Origin: Chondrus crispus
Taxonomy: Eukaryota > Rhodophyta > Florideophyceae > Gigartinales > Gigartinaceae
Length of the DNA stretch: 64,000 bases
Assembly (NCBI RefSeq): GCF_000350225.1
Contig: NW_005179057.1
Location: 588,135-652,134 of the forward strand
Direction of reading: 5' to 3'
The notes under the pieces were generated by a model that saw only the letters and a list, made by a program, of their open reading frames with translations, was not told the origin of the DNA and did not search any database. Positions within the stretch are counted from its first letter, which is position 1, and every line of letters starts with the position of its first letter. Position numbers and translations under genes: made by a program. Shown here in pieces: positions 21,456-30,758 of this stretch.

Positions 21456-22472
21456 TTAACGATCGCGCTGGGACACTACCTTGCGCACTTCGCCAATGCG
21501 CAGGGCTGTCGCTGCCTCGCCACCGCACTTACGCAAGAGGCATTCGCTGAGCCGCATCGGAAAGTCTTCTGCGCTGTCGATGATAAGCGTACGGCCTGCA
21601 TCGACGACAAGTGTATGAGATTCGAGGTTAGGCTGAAAGACGTGCACAATGTACACCCCGCTGTCACGGCTCGCTAAGTGCGCAAAAGGATTCTCTTTGA
21701 ACACTTTTGCATCGCATTTCGGGATCTTGCGCATCTCGATTCCGGTTGCCAGTTCGTGAAGAAGAAGAGTCGCCTCACGGACCTTTAGAAAATGAGGGCT
21801 TTCCTCAAAACAATACTCGTTCACCGCATTAACGACTTGACGTCCGGCAACAATATCCACGGCGTTCGTGATCGCGGCTGTCATGCAGTTACCGTCATTC
21901 TGCTTAACAAGAACGTCCCCGTACTCAATGACGAGGTACTGCTGTACTCCGCGGATTTCAGCTCGCTGCCCAGGGCCGCCAACGGAGATCGCGCAACCAG
22001 GATTCTCCGCTAACCATGTGAAGGCGGCGTTCTTGAGCCTCCTGCGAACATAGCTGTGATTATGGCGCTTCTTGCTTGGAATACTGACACGAGGAACAGG
22101 GCTCTGAGTCTTCTTCCTGGCTGCCTCTGTGATCGGGCGAGTACGCCAGTTCCCCCCCTTTCGACCTCCGCGGGTAGACAAGATAATCGTTTGAGAATTT
22201 ATTTCGTAGTACGACTCGACCACGGCATCAACAGGTGCGCTCGCATACCACGTTTTTCTCCGCGGCGTCATGCCATTTGATGCCATTTCGCTATCGCCGC
22301 ACACGATAGACTCGATGTTGAACGTCTCCCCGGTCTCAGCACTCATGCGCTGCGCACGACCCGTGAAATAACCTCGCTCGGGTCTCGCCTTACTCGCTTC
22401 AGCTGTTGCGAACTTCACACTGCTGCGCGTAACTATCTTACCACCTTCGCCCTCACACTGTACTACACGCAC
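21456..22472 (-). CDS. OTU/papain-fold cysteine peptidase-like protein
   Basis: A 338-codon single ORF with an ATG start, convergent with the copia pol and only 26 bp from its stop. The C-terminal half carries a plausible catalytic triad: Cys196 in QNDGNCMTAA (the DGNC pattern of OTU peptidases), His286 in ESHTLVV and Asp299 in LIIDSAED, spaced 90 and 13 residues apart as in papain-like folds. The N-terminal half is basic and Ser/Thr-rich. Such a protein might deubiquitinate or process proteins, but I infer only a peptidase fold. It could be an accessory gene of the copia-like element or an independent gene. The frame is unbroken although the neighbouring element is a fossil, which suggests later arrival or constraint. 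Confidence 0.55.
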   Translation of the reverse strand: MRVVQCEGEGGKIVTRSSVKFATAEASKARPERGYFTGRAQRMSAETGETFNIESIVCGDSEMASNGMTPRRKTWYASAPVDAVVESYYEINSQTIILSTRGGRKGGNWRTRPITEAARKKTQSPVPRVSIPSKKRHNHSYVRRRLKNAAFTWLAENPGCAISVGGPGQRAEIRGVQQYLVIEYGDVLVKQNDGNCMTAAITNAVDIVAGRQVVNAVNEYCFEESPHFLKVREATLLLHELATGIEMRKIPKCDAKVFKENPFAHLASRDSGVYIVHVFQPNLESHTLVVDAGRTLIIDSAEDFPMRLSECLLRKCGGEAATALRIGEVRKVVSQRDR

Positions 22473-23000
22473 ATTGGTTCACAGGATTAACAATGTTGCC
22501 TGAGCACTAAGGTGAGTCAAGTTCCCCTCGCCACGTGCAGCACAGCGATCCGGAGTCGGAGGGTCGATGGTGTGGACGAGGCGTCCGATCGGAGGGAGTG
22601 TCGTTGATATACGCTCGGCATGCTGATTTCCGTTCACCGCTGACCGGTACTGTAGACCTAATTTTGAGTAAGTTTTTGCCACGTGCTATTTAATTTATTC
22701 ATAATTTAGGATCGAACTGAGCGCGCCGCCGAGCACTCGACGGCCACGCTCGTCGTCCCCACATAAGCGGCAAGTGAGGCATGATTAGAGAGAGAGGGAC
22801 AGAATAGAAGTCAGAAGTAAACCATCGGCTTGGTCGTCTTCGCTCGCTAAGGTGCTCCGCCTAGCTTTTCTTTCTGCCCCCCGCCCTCTCTCCTTCCTAT
22901 TCCTCCTCCTGTCTTCGACCCTTCCCGCTCGGGCTCCGCCACACGATAGATTGTGCTCACGTGCAGCTTCGCGCGAGCCTACGAACCGCGTTGAACGACA
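22473..23000. other. spacer; no gene seen
   Basis: Mixed composition with a pyrimidine-rich block around 22856-22925. This stretch would hold the promoter of the minus-strand peptidase-like gene. I saw no LTR or other repeat that could be matched. Confidence 0.4.
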
Positions 23001-23879
23001 ATTCTAACAGTCAAATAGTATCCGTTAACTATTTTGGCAAACATAAACTATTTTGGCAACGCACTGCTTCCCTTTTTTGCCGCACTTTTCCGGAATGGCG
23101 ATGATGGGCGGCTATCGATCGATATGGAAAAGCATATTACGTTGTAATGGCACGCCACAGCCTGGATTTTTGGCGGACAAGCGAAAGTAATGGGCTTTCG
23201 AATGGCGGTAAAAACAGAAAAGGCGGGCAGGTTGTGATCAGTCACAGAGCTACCAAGGTTAGCAAGTGGCGGGGGCGGATCTGGGTGACTCGGTTTCGGA
23301 AAAGTGCGGCAAAAAAGGGAAGCAGTGCGTTGCCAAAATAGTTTATATTTGCCAAAATAGTTACCGAACTGTTATCGCTGTCGAAGTGAAGGGCGTTCTA
23401 GGTGTTTTTAAAAGTCGGAAATTTGGAAATCGGAAATTGTACAGCAGGGCACCGATTTCCAATTTCCATCTTGGATCCGGTCCAAAACATTTTGGAAACT
23501 TTTTACGGACACCCAATCATGTTGCACTCACGTGGGGAGTATTAGGTTATAGGCTAGGCGTGCTCGTACAGTGTCGTTCCCTGCTTGATTAACGTACCAT
23601 GCGTGCTCCCTTTCGCCGTCGTCTGGCTCGGTGGGCTTTCCCGATGCGCATACTATCAAAGATCGAAAAGCGAAGGCCCACCAGGGAGACAATGCAAGTT
23701 TTACTGTCTGCAGTCGTGCAAGCGACCATGAGATGCTGTGCTTTCCGTCGACAAGAGATTACAAACACACGAGAAAACTTTAATCTCAATGCACATATAG
23801 CATCTCTTGGTGAAGATCTTTTCATAAGATGCGAAGGCGCGTCGCGGCCGGCGCGGCGGAGACCGAGGCCGAGGTGTAG

Positions 23880-24176
23880 GCGGCGACGAGGGCGGTGGCG
23901 GACAGCGCGCGCTGGTGGTCGGATGACGTGGCGATGAGGAACGGAGTGTTGGTGTGGAGGGCCGGGGTGCCGTCCTCGAACGGGCGCGGAGGCGCAAACG
24001 TGGGGCGCTTGCACAGGCGGACCTTGTGCTCCGACGCCGTGTGCGAGGAGCAGCGGCGCGACAGCAACCAGCGCCCGACCGCCAAGGAGAACCATTCGGA
24101 CGAACGCGCCGTCACGTCGAAGAGCGCCGACTGGATCGAGTGCTTGTTCAACGAGCTCAACGCGCGGCGCTAGTCC
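23880..24176 (+). CDS. GC3-rich coding-like fragment inside the nested transposon
   Basis: The frame from after the stop at 23877 to a TAG at 24174 encodes about 98 residues with very high GC at third codon positions, an AG acceptor-like site just upstream (23879) and a hydrophilic C-terminus ending ELNARR. No family is recognised. The base composition differs sharply from the AT-rich ends of the transposon, which suggests a captured host exon. The opposite strand is also open over most of this length, so coding is not proven. Confidence 0.3.
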
Positions 24177-24369
24177 TCCGGCACGGGGCGCGGCATGGTA
24201 GGGCGGGGGCAGAGGGTGGGGGGCAGAGAGGGATGAGGGAGGGAGGGGGAGGGAGGGGGAGGGAGGGTGGAAGGAGGGAGTCAGTGACGTGAGTCACGGT
24301 TGGCCGACTTCAGGTCGACAGAGAGGCGAACAGCGCGTGCGATGTGCGCGAGGTTGGCAAAGTAAAGGA

Positions 24370-24432
24370 GAACGGGACTGGGGGGGACGGGAACGGCACT
24401 GGGGAGGACGGGAACGGCACTGGGGAGGAAGG
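24370..24432. repeat. G-rich short tandem repeat
   Basis: About three imperfect copies of a 21-bp unit of the type GGGAACGGCACTGGGGAGGA lie inside the nested transposon, just before a near-palindrome with GTAGGGGAAAT arms (24506-24533). Confidence 0.6.
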
Positions 24433-24714
24433 GAACGCGAGGGGACGGGCATTGTTGACTCTGTTATTTGGCGGGACTTCGATTGCCGTTTCATCCGTTT
24501 TCATGTAGGGGAAATCCGGAATTTCCCCTACACGAAAACAGATTACGGAAAAGTGGAAACACACGTGGCAACGTAGCAGGCGCTTATTGGATATGTGGCG
24601 TATGACCAGTTTCCAAATTTCCAAATTTTCTACTTTCCAAAACACCTAGAACGCCCCTGAGTGGAGTATACGCTTCTGTACTGCGTAGGCGTGCAAATTC
24701 AAGTAGTGGTGCAA

Positions 24715-24804
24715 TTGCTGTGGAAATAATTGCTGTGGAAATAATTGCTGTGGAAATAATTGCTGTGGAAATAATTGCTGTGGAAATAATTGCTGTGGAA
24801 ACAA
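24715..24804. repeat. 15-bp tandem array, six units
   Basis: The unit TTGCTGTGGAAATAA repeats six times without indels; the last unit has one change. The second copy of the outer repeat has a single unit at the same place (about 32529), so this is a local expansion. Confidence 0.9.
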
Positions 24805-24806
24805 AG

Positions 24807-25598
24807 AGTGGCAACATTCGGGCGACAGCAAACCTAAAAAACATATTTGAATTACTATTCCGCAACGATGATCCCCTTCCAGCACATTTGTGGCTTTCGC
24901 CGAGTAGTCGATCAAGTGCGAGCGTCGCTTGCTTCCGCCATATTCCGACGACATTGATGTTGTGCCTGAAGAATTGAGCTTCCTTCCCTCGCCCACAATG
25001 ACCACGTGTTGCAAGCCTCAACGTGGAGTGAGGGTCGCTGCGGGTGGTGAGCATGGCCCCGTTACCGTGCGTTTCGCCGCCGAGTAAAGTGACGGCCTGC
25101 CTGGAAGGCATCGCCCCCATCAAGCCTCTCGGCCGCCAGACAAGAAGATGGCGCGCCGGGTGCGCGGCCGCCCGGCGGGGGCGGGCGATCAAAACGGGCG
25201 CGCGGCCACCTGTTGCGCCCCGCCGCCTCCCCGCGCGACTGCTGCAGATTCAAGCCCCATTTTAGCTTACCCGGGCCGCCGTCCGCCGTCCGCCGTCCGC
25301 CGTCCGCCGCGCGTAACTGCGCCCTCTCTCCACGTGCTTATTTCGCCGCGCCCCACGCGGGGCGCGGCCGGTCGCAGTCGCTGAGGTGCGGGCGGATGGC
25401 CCGTGCCGGCGGGTTGGCGCAAATCGCGCCGCCGTGCGTCTTCTACGCCGCACGTAGCATGGCTACAGCTCCGCCCGCAAACGCTTCCCGTTCAAACCAC
25501 ACGCGACTCGCAGCGCAAGCACCATGCCGCCCTGCTTCCCGCTCGTGCGCAGCAATGCGCGCATCCCTTTCAAAGCGCGTGCGTCCGAATAAGCGTCG
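24807..25598. other. spacer rising to GC-rich sequence before the gap; no gene supported
   Basis: From about 25080 GC content is very high and both strands are open, including a four-fold GCCGTCC repeat near 25278-25308. I see no protein family and treat the open frames as composition effects. Confidence 0.4.
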
Positions 25599-25872
25599 NN
25601 NNNNNNNNNNNNNNNNNNNNNNNNNNNNNNNNNNNNNNNNNNNNNNNNNNNNNNNNNNNNNNNNNNNNNNNNNNNNNNNNNNNNNNNNNNNNNNNNNNNN
25701 NNNNNNNNNNNNNNNNNNNNNNNNNNNNNNNNNNNNNNNNNNNNNNNNNNNNNNNNNNNNNNNNNNNNNNNNNNNNNNNNNNNNNNNNNNNNNNNNNNNN
25801 NNNNNNNNNNNNNNNNNNNNNNNNNNNNNNNNNNNNNNNNNNNNNNNNNNNNNNNNNNNNNNNNNNNNNNNN
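25599..25872. other. assembly gap (274 N)
   Basis: A run of N directly followed by long G and C homopolymers (25873-25957). These may be sequencing artefacts at the contig edge. Confidence 1.
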
Positions 25873-25957
25873 GGGGGGCCCCCCCCCCACTTGTGGGGGG
25901 GACTCTCCCCCCCCCCCTCCATCCCCCCCCCCCCCCCCCCCCCCCCCCCCCGCCCCC

Positions 25958-26822
25958 CTCTCTGGCACCGGCAGCGCGCGAGGATGAGCGGCGGCAGCAG
26001 CAGCGGAATGGAGAGCTGGGGCGCGCTGTTGTCGCCGTTGGCGGAGCGTGGCGGCGGCGGGGCGCAGGCTAGACAAACTCATAGAACATCTTTCGTCGTC
26101 TCTACTCTCGCTCCTACTCGCTCCTACTTATCCGTCTCGCTGCTGGCTGTGATCAGACAGCTTATCGCGGTCGGTCTGTCACTGGAGGCCGCTTGTGTTA
26201 CCTGTGCCGGCCAGGACACTTTTCCCTTTTGCCCAGTGCTTTTCTCTCACAGCAACCGATGCCCCTTGCAAGGACGGTGTTCGTAATTGGACCGAGTGAC
26301 GACGCTGACGCTCCGTAAAGGGAGAGGCCCAAATGTTTAGTAAAATTGAAAATTATGGTAAAATTGAGGGAAAAAGTTGGCCTCGTTTGCCACTTGTCTT
26401 CTCACACGTGTGGACTTGTGCACGTGGAAACCTGTGCACGTGGAAACCTGTGCACGTGTACCCATCGCCTCTTCAAAGTGAGATTGGCCCCCGCTTTGAC
26501 CCGGTCTGCAACGCTTCTCAACACACCGTTCATTCACGAATACCTTTATATCTTCACTCGCCCGCAACTAGGCCAGCTGCCTGCACATCATTGCATTGCA
26601 CAAGATATTAAATTGAGCACAAGAGCGCACGATGAACGGAAGCAGGTCGCTGGTTCATACATACACATACATACACATACATGGATTGCAACGTCCGTGA
26701 GGCGAGCTTCTCACGCATTTATAAATCAAAAACAAAGCATAAAACCCTCAACGCACTACAGTACTACTGTCACGAGCGGCAAGCGGCCATCGCACTTCGA
26801 TACTAGTACTTACACCACTAGC
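25958..26822. other. spacer with a G-box tandem repeat; no gene seen
   Basis: Between about 26403 and 26462 a 16-bp unit (GTGCACGTGGAAACCT) occurs about three times, preceded by CACACGTGTGG, giving four CACGTG boxes in 60 bp. CATACATACA repeats lie near 26658-26682. The stretch lies downstream of the minus-strand NLR gene, so these boxes are not in its promoter. Confidence 0.5.
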
Positions 26823-29800
26823 TTACACCACTACCTTCATGATAGCAACCAGATTGCCCACCCCTGCAACTGCGACCCCGTGATCGTGGTCTATCTGCAA
26901 GTCTCGTGGATCGTCTAACTGGGCCAAGACGGCCTCGGACCCATCCTCTCGCAATTGCACAATTCTTCCCTCCTTTGCAAACTCCCTTAAAAATATTTCT
27001 GATCTTCGTCCTGCGCGGGAAGCAGTATCAAAGTCTGCCATGTTCAGGAACCGAGCCACGATTTCTTCCCAATCCTCTTCCCACCCGGTATGAAGTGTGA
27101 TCCCTCTCTCCACGTCCCACACCCGCACATTCCTGTTATACGATCCAGATACCACACGTCTTCCGTCCCCACTCATCGCAACGCTACACACATAATCCGT
27201 GTGTCCAACTAACGCCTCCCCGACTTGTGCTCCCGTCTCCACGTCCCACACCCGCACGCTCATGTCCTCCGATCCAGATACCACACGTCTTCCGTCCCCA
27301 CTCATCGCAACGCTAAGCACCCCCTCCGTGTGTCCAACTAACGCCTCCCCGACTTGTGCTCCCGTCTCCACGTCCCACACCCGCACGCTCATGTCCTCCG
27401 ATCCAGATACCACACGTCTTCCGTCCCCACTCATCGCAACGCTATCCACCGAACCCGTGTGTCCAACTAACGCCTCCCCGACTTGTGCTCCCGTCTCCAC
27501 GTCCCACACCCGCACGCTCCCGTCATACGATCCAGATACCACACGTCTTCCGTCCCCACTCATCGCAACGCTACACACCCAACCCGTGTGTCCAACTAAC
27601 GCCTCCCCGACTTGTGCTCCCGTCTCCACGTCCCACACCCGCACGCTCTTGTCCTCCGATCCAGATACCACACGTCTTCCGTCCCCACTCATCGCAACGC
27701 TCCACACCTCACCCGTGTGTCCAACTAACGCCTCCCCGACTTGTGCTCCCGTCTCCACGTCCCACACCCGCACGCTCATGTCCTCCGATCCAGATACCAC
27801 ACGTCTTCCGTCCCCACTCATCGCAACGCTATCCACCGAACCCGTGTGTCCAACTAACGCCTCCCCGACTTGTGCTCCCGTCTCCACGTCCCACACCCGC
27901 ACGCTCTTGTCATTCGATCCAGATACCACACGTCTTCCGTCCCCACTCATCGCAACGCTATACACCCGATCCGTGTGTCCAACAAACGCCTCCCCGACTT
28001 GTGCTCCTGTCTCCACGTCCCACACCCGCACGCTCTTGTCGAACGATCCAGATACCACACGTTTTCCGTCCCCACTCATCGCAACGCAATGCACTCTCGA
28101 CCTATGACCGTGGAAACTTCTCAATACTTTCTTCCCCGACGTACTCCACAGCCTTAACGTCCCGTCTTCATATCCCACAACAACATTCTCCTTCCTCTTA
28201 CAGAGAGTTGCGCAGGTGGCTCTTGTCACGCTCGGGTTTTCTGCAGCCACGCTCGGGTTTTCTCCAGTCACTTCGGAGGTTACACTTCCAAAGCACATTC
28301 CAAAATATGCCCTCAAACGTCGACACATTTTGCGCCTGCTTGCTTCAAGATCCCCTGGGCCCTGGCTCTCCGTTTCGAACTCGCCTTCTAATTGACTGCT
28401 TCTTTCATTGGCCCCTGGGCCCTGGCTCTCCGTTTCGAACTCGCCTTCCAATTCAACCATCTTCGTCTCCTTCTCAGCAGATTGCGTGAAAACTATTACT
28501 GTTACTTCTGCCGGGAGCCGCGCCACTTGACATCCATACACTTCACCACTGGAATCCATGCCCACTTGAATTTCAGTACTGAAATATGGCAGAACAATCT
28601 GCTCCACCATCTTTCCATCGGCTCGCGCTACACACTCACTCACAGGCCGCACCCACGGCCGTGGTGCGTATCTCTCAATTTCCTCCAGCATTTTTCGCAC
28701 ACAACTTGAATCCCGTGCCTTGTGCTTCACTCGCCCATATAGTTGAAAGTAAATCCCGGCACTGTTTTCACCACAAAACGGTACACTCAGTCGCGCCGCC
28801 CGCATCATCAAAACCATTCCATCCACTGCATCCTCATCTGCCCGTCCCATTCCCACCTTCCCGCTTCCTCTTTTCCCCTTCAAGTCTCTACTCAATCCCT
28901 TCACAGCTTTCTCGTATTGCCAAACCCCGCCTCTCCGCATCACTGTCTTCACCCATCGCGCACTCAAAAATAGCCTCTTCAGATCCTCTACACACCCACC
29001 CTGTTGCAAGACACGATATATATTCTCGAAAACATACTCCTCCCGTGCGCTCTTCCCCTCTCCGTCTCGGTCCTCACTCATCGCAAGCAACCCTTCTCCT
29101 GCCCTGCACACATCCGCCATCTTCTTATACCACTCTTCTACACCCTCCTTCTTCTTCGCTTCTTCCACCGCGAAATCGTGCGTCAGATCATGCACCCGCA
29201 ACCCACCACAATCCTTCTCATACTGCACTTCTACTAGTCCAACCCTTTCCATCTCCTTTGAACACCTTTCCGTCCGCTCCTCGTCCATCTCCCACAAATC
29301 TCCAACCAAGCTCAAAGGTATCCGGTCTTGCTTCTTCATAACGCACAGACTCCGGTGCATTTTTCGAAACGAAAATTCACCAACTGTCTCCCCACTCCTT
29401 CCCACATCGGCCTCCAGGATATCTAGAGACGTATGCAATGTCCCATCCAACGACGAATATCCGTCCTTCGGACTCTCCCCGCGAATCGTGTTACGACTCT
29501 TCATCTTCGAAAGGTACGCCCCCCATGCTTCTGATACTTCTCCCTCCCATCTTTCCCTCACGTACCTCACGCTCGTTCCCGCCACGTTCAGCGCAAGCGG
29601 CAATCCGCCACACATTTTCAGTATTTCACCCACGGCTTCCTTGCATCTCACATCATCCACTTCCTCTCCATTTGCCTCACTCGCGTGCACAAGCATCTCG
29701 ACTGCTTCTTTCCCTACCTTCTCCCTCGGCTCGAAAGCAACCCGCTCCCCAATCTGACGCAGCTCCTTATCCCTCGTGGAATACAGTAGTCTGCTCCTCC

Positions 29801-30758
29801 TTCCCCCGCTGCCCCCCGCAGTCTCAGCCAGAACAGACAACTTTTGAAGGATATTCGCGTCTATATCATTCACCACCCACACATCATCAATGATGAACAG
29901 GCACACATGACTACAAAACCACGCTTGTACCTTCGCTAACACCCTTTCAAACTCGCTCTGCTCTCGCATTTCCACAGCCGTCTGGTTCCCACCGGACGCT
30001 TCCACAATCAGACACAGTTCTTCAATCAGCCGTCCCACGTTTCCATCTTTCCCCAACAACATGAAGTACACTCCTCCCGAGAACTCTGCCATAATCTCAA
30101 CGTCGTGCGCGATCGCTCGTAGAGCACATGTCTTCCCGACTCCGCCCTGTCCCACTGCTGTCGCACCCACTTGCTTGTTCCTATCTCTCCGTAGCACAGC
30201 CGCTTTTAGACGCGACTCACACGTGTTTGGTAATCCATCGCTCCCCCGAGAATCAAGCTTCACACATATCGACGCAGGATTATGTTCGGCTCTTATCGAC
30301 GCCCTGAACATATTACCCGTGCCTCGTCTGATCGACTCGACGGCCGTGCGAGTATCGATGCCCGTGCTTGCTTGTACAATACGTTTGTGAAGGCGGTCCG
30401 CTTCTTGCTTTCGCTTCTCTAGGACTTCTCTATCTCCCATTGCAGAGGCGAACGCACCGAGTCTCGCTTTTGGGTCTTTCGACTCTTTCTGCAGCTCAGC
30501 GAAGGACTTCAATATGAAGCTTGAGATGTCCGCGATTTCACGTCGGAGCAAGCCCGTGTGCTGCGACGACGTTCCATGGATCGGCATCTTTTCAAGCTCC
30601 GTGATGTCTCTCTGCAAGTTGGTGTACGCGGTGAGCATTTCGGTAGAGAGCGTCTTGTTTTTCTTGTAGGCTTGGTGTCGAGCGATGAGACTTGCGATGA
30701 GGCGGACGACTTGCTCAGCCGGGCCGGTGAGGCCCAAGATACTGCATGGATCAGCCAT
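26823..30758 (-). CDS. NLR-type NB-ARC–WD40 protein
   Basis: A single 1311-codon ORF with an ATG start. Residues 1-180 are helical and may act as a signalling domain, with a loose HeLo/RPW8-like look that I cannot confirm. The NB-ARC STAND ATPase follows: P-loop GQGGVGKT with Lys209, Walker B FIIDDVW (Asp291/292), an LLYSTRD sensor-like motif, GLPL at 385-388, and VHD at 522-524 in the place of MHD. Two copies of a Glu/Gly-rich 14-residue segment come next. Then one diverged and eight nearly identical WD40 repeats of 43 residues lie at about 870-1215 (27130-28130). STAND proteins oligomerise on ligand binding; WD40 arrays serve as the sensor in fungal and animal relatives. All key ATPase motifs are present, so the gene looks functional. 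Confidence 0.9.
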   Translation of the reverse strand: MADPCSILGLTGPAEQVVRLIASLIARHQAYKKNKTLSTEMLTAYTNLQRDITELEKMPIHGTSSQHTGLLRREIADISSFILKSFAELQKESKDPKARLGAFASAMGDREVLEKRKQEADRLHKRIVQASTGIDTRTAVESIRRGTGNMFRASIRAEHNPASICVKLDSRGSDGLPNTCESRLKAAVLRRDRNKQVGATAVGQGGVGKTCALRAIAHDVEIMAEFSGGVYFMLLGKDGNVGRLIEELCLIVEASGGNQTAVEMREQSEFERVLAKVQAWFCSHVCLFIIDDVWVVNDIDANILQKLSVLAETAGGSGGRRSRLLYSTRDKELRQIGERVAFEPREKVGKEAVEMLVHASEANGEEVDDVRCKEAVGEILKMCGGLPLALNVAGTSVRYVRERWEGEVSEAWGAYLSKMKSRNTIRGESPKDGYSSLDGTLHTSLDILEADVGRSGETVGEFSFRKMHRSLCVMKKQDRIPLSLVGDLWEMDEERTERCSKEMERVGLVEVQYEKDCGGLRVHDLTHDFAVEEAKKKEGVEEWYKKMADVCRAGEGLLAMSEDRDGEGKSAREEYVFENIYRVLQQGGCVEDLKRLFLSARWVKTVMRRGGVWQYEKAVKGLSRDLKGKRGSGKVGMGRADEDAVDGMVLMMRAARLSVPFCGENSAGIYFQLYGRVKHKARDSSCVRKMLEEIERYAPRPWVRPVSECVARADGKMVEQIVLPYFSTEIQVGMDSSGEVYGCQVARLPAEVTVIVFTQSAEKETKMVELEGEFETESQGPGANERSSQLEGEFETESQGPGDLEASRRKMCRRLRAYFGMCFGSVTSEVTGENPSVAAENPSVTRATCATLCKRKENVVVGYEDGTLRLWSTSGKKVLRSFHGHRSRVHCVAMSGDGKRVVSGSFDKSVRVWDVETGAQVGEAFVGHTDRVYSVAMSGDGRRVVSGSNDKSVRVWDVETGAQVGEALVGHTGSVDSVAMSGDGRRVVSGSEDMSVRVWDVETGAQVGEALVGHTGEVWSVAMSGDGRRVVSGSEDKSVRVWDVETGAQVGEALVGHTGWVCSVAMSGDGRRVVSGSYDGSVRVWDVETGAQVGEALVGHTGSVDSVAMSGDGRRVVSGSEDMSVRVWDVETGAQVGEALVGHTEGVLSVAMSGDGRRVVSGSEDMSVRVWDVETGAQVGEALVGHTDYVCSVAMSGDGRRVVSGSYNRNVRVWDVERGITLHTGWEEDWEEIVARFLNMADFDTASRAGRRSEIFLREFAKEGRIVQLREDGSEAVLAQLDDPRDLQIDHDHGVAVAGVGNLVAIMKVVV
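27130..28112 (-). repeat. 129-bp tandem repeats coding for WD40 blades
   Basis: Eight in-frame 129-bp units encode GHTxxVxSVAMSGDGRRVVSG-type blades. They differ almost only at two or three codons after GHT and at the positions around S-x-D-x-S. This explains the long open frames on the opposite strand, which should not be annotated. Confidence 0.9.

Larger units (their letters stand above)
23390..24657. mobile_element. nested non-autonomous DNA transposon with 3-bp target duplication
   Basis: Termini are inverted repeats: AGGGCGTTCTAGGTGTTTT at 23390-23408 and its complement at 24639-24657 (18 of 19 match). Inner AT-rich sequence also pairs loosely. TGA is duplicated at 23387-23389 and 24658-24660, and the second copy of the outer repeat shows the uninterrupted site at 32478-32480, so both borders are exact. 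The 1,268-bp body holds no transposase. A 3-bp duplication fits PIF/Harbinger or CACTA-type elements, but the TGA site does not match the usual Harbinger target. Confidence 0.85.
23001..24806. mobile_element. interspersed repeat, copy 1, with nested insertion
   Basis: The outer repeat is shared with 32096-32552. Its left part (23005-23374) has inverted termini: TAACAGT ... TAACTATTTTGGCAAA on the left against the reverse complement on the right, with a further inner pair including TTTTTTGCCGCACTTTTCC. TA dinucleotides flank the ACAGT/ACTGT ends, as in Tc1/mariner-like MITEs, but shared sequence continues beyond the right terminus, so the real family border may be wider. The outer repeat resumes at 24658 after the nested element and ends with a 15-bp tandem array. 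It has no coding capacity. Confidence 0.75.

Noticed and set aside
24289-24576. Gly/Arg-rich open frame
   Set aside because: Translation of a G-rich tandem repeat in the nested transposon.
27199-28489. Long plus-strand open frames opposite the NLR gene
   Set aside because: They are mirror frames of the 129-bp WD40-coding repeats and have no independent start or domain.
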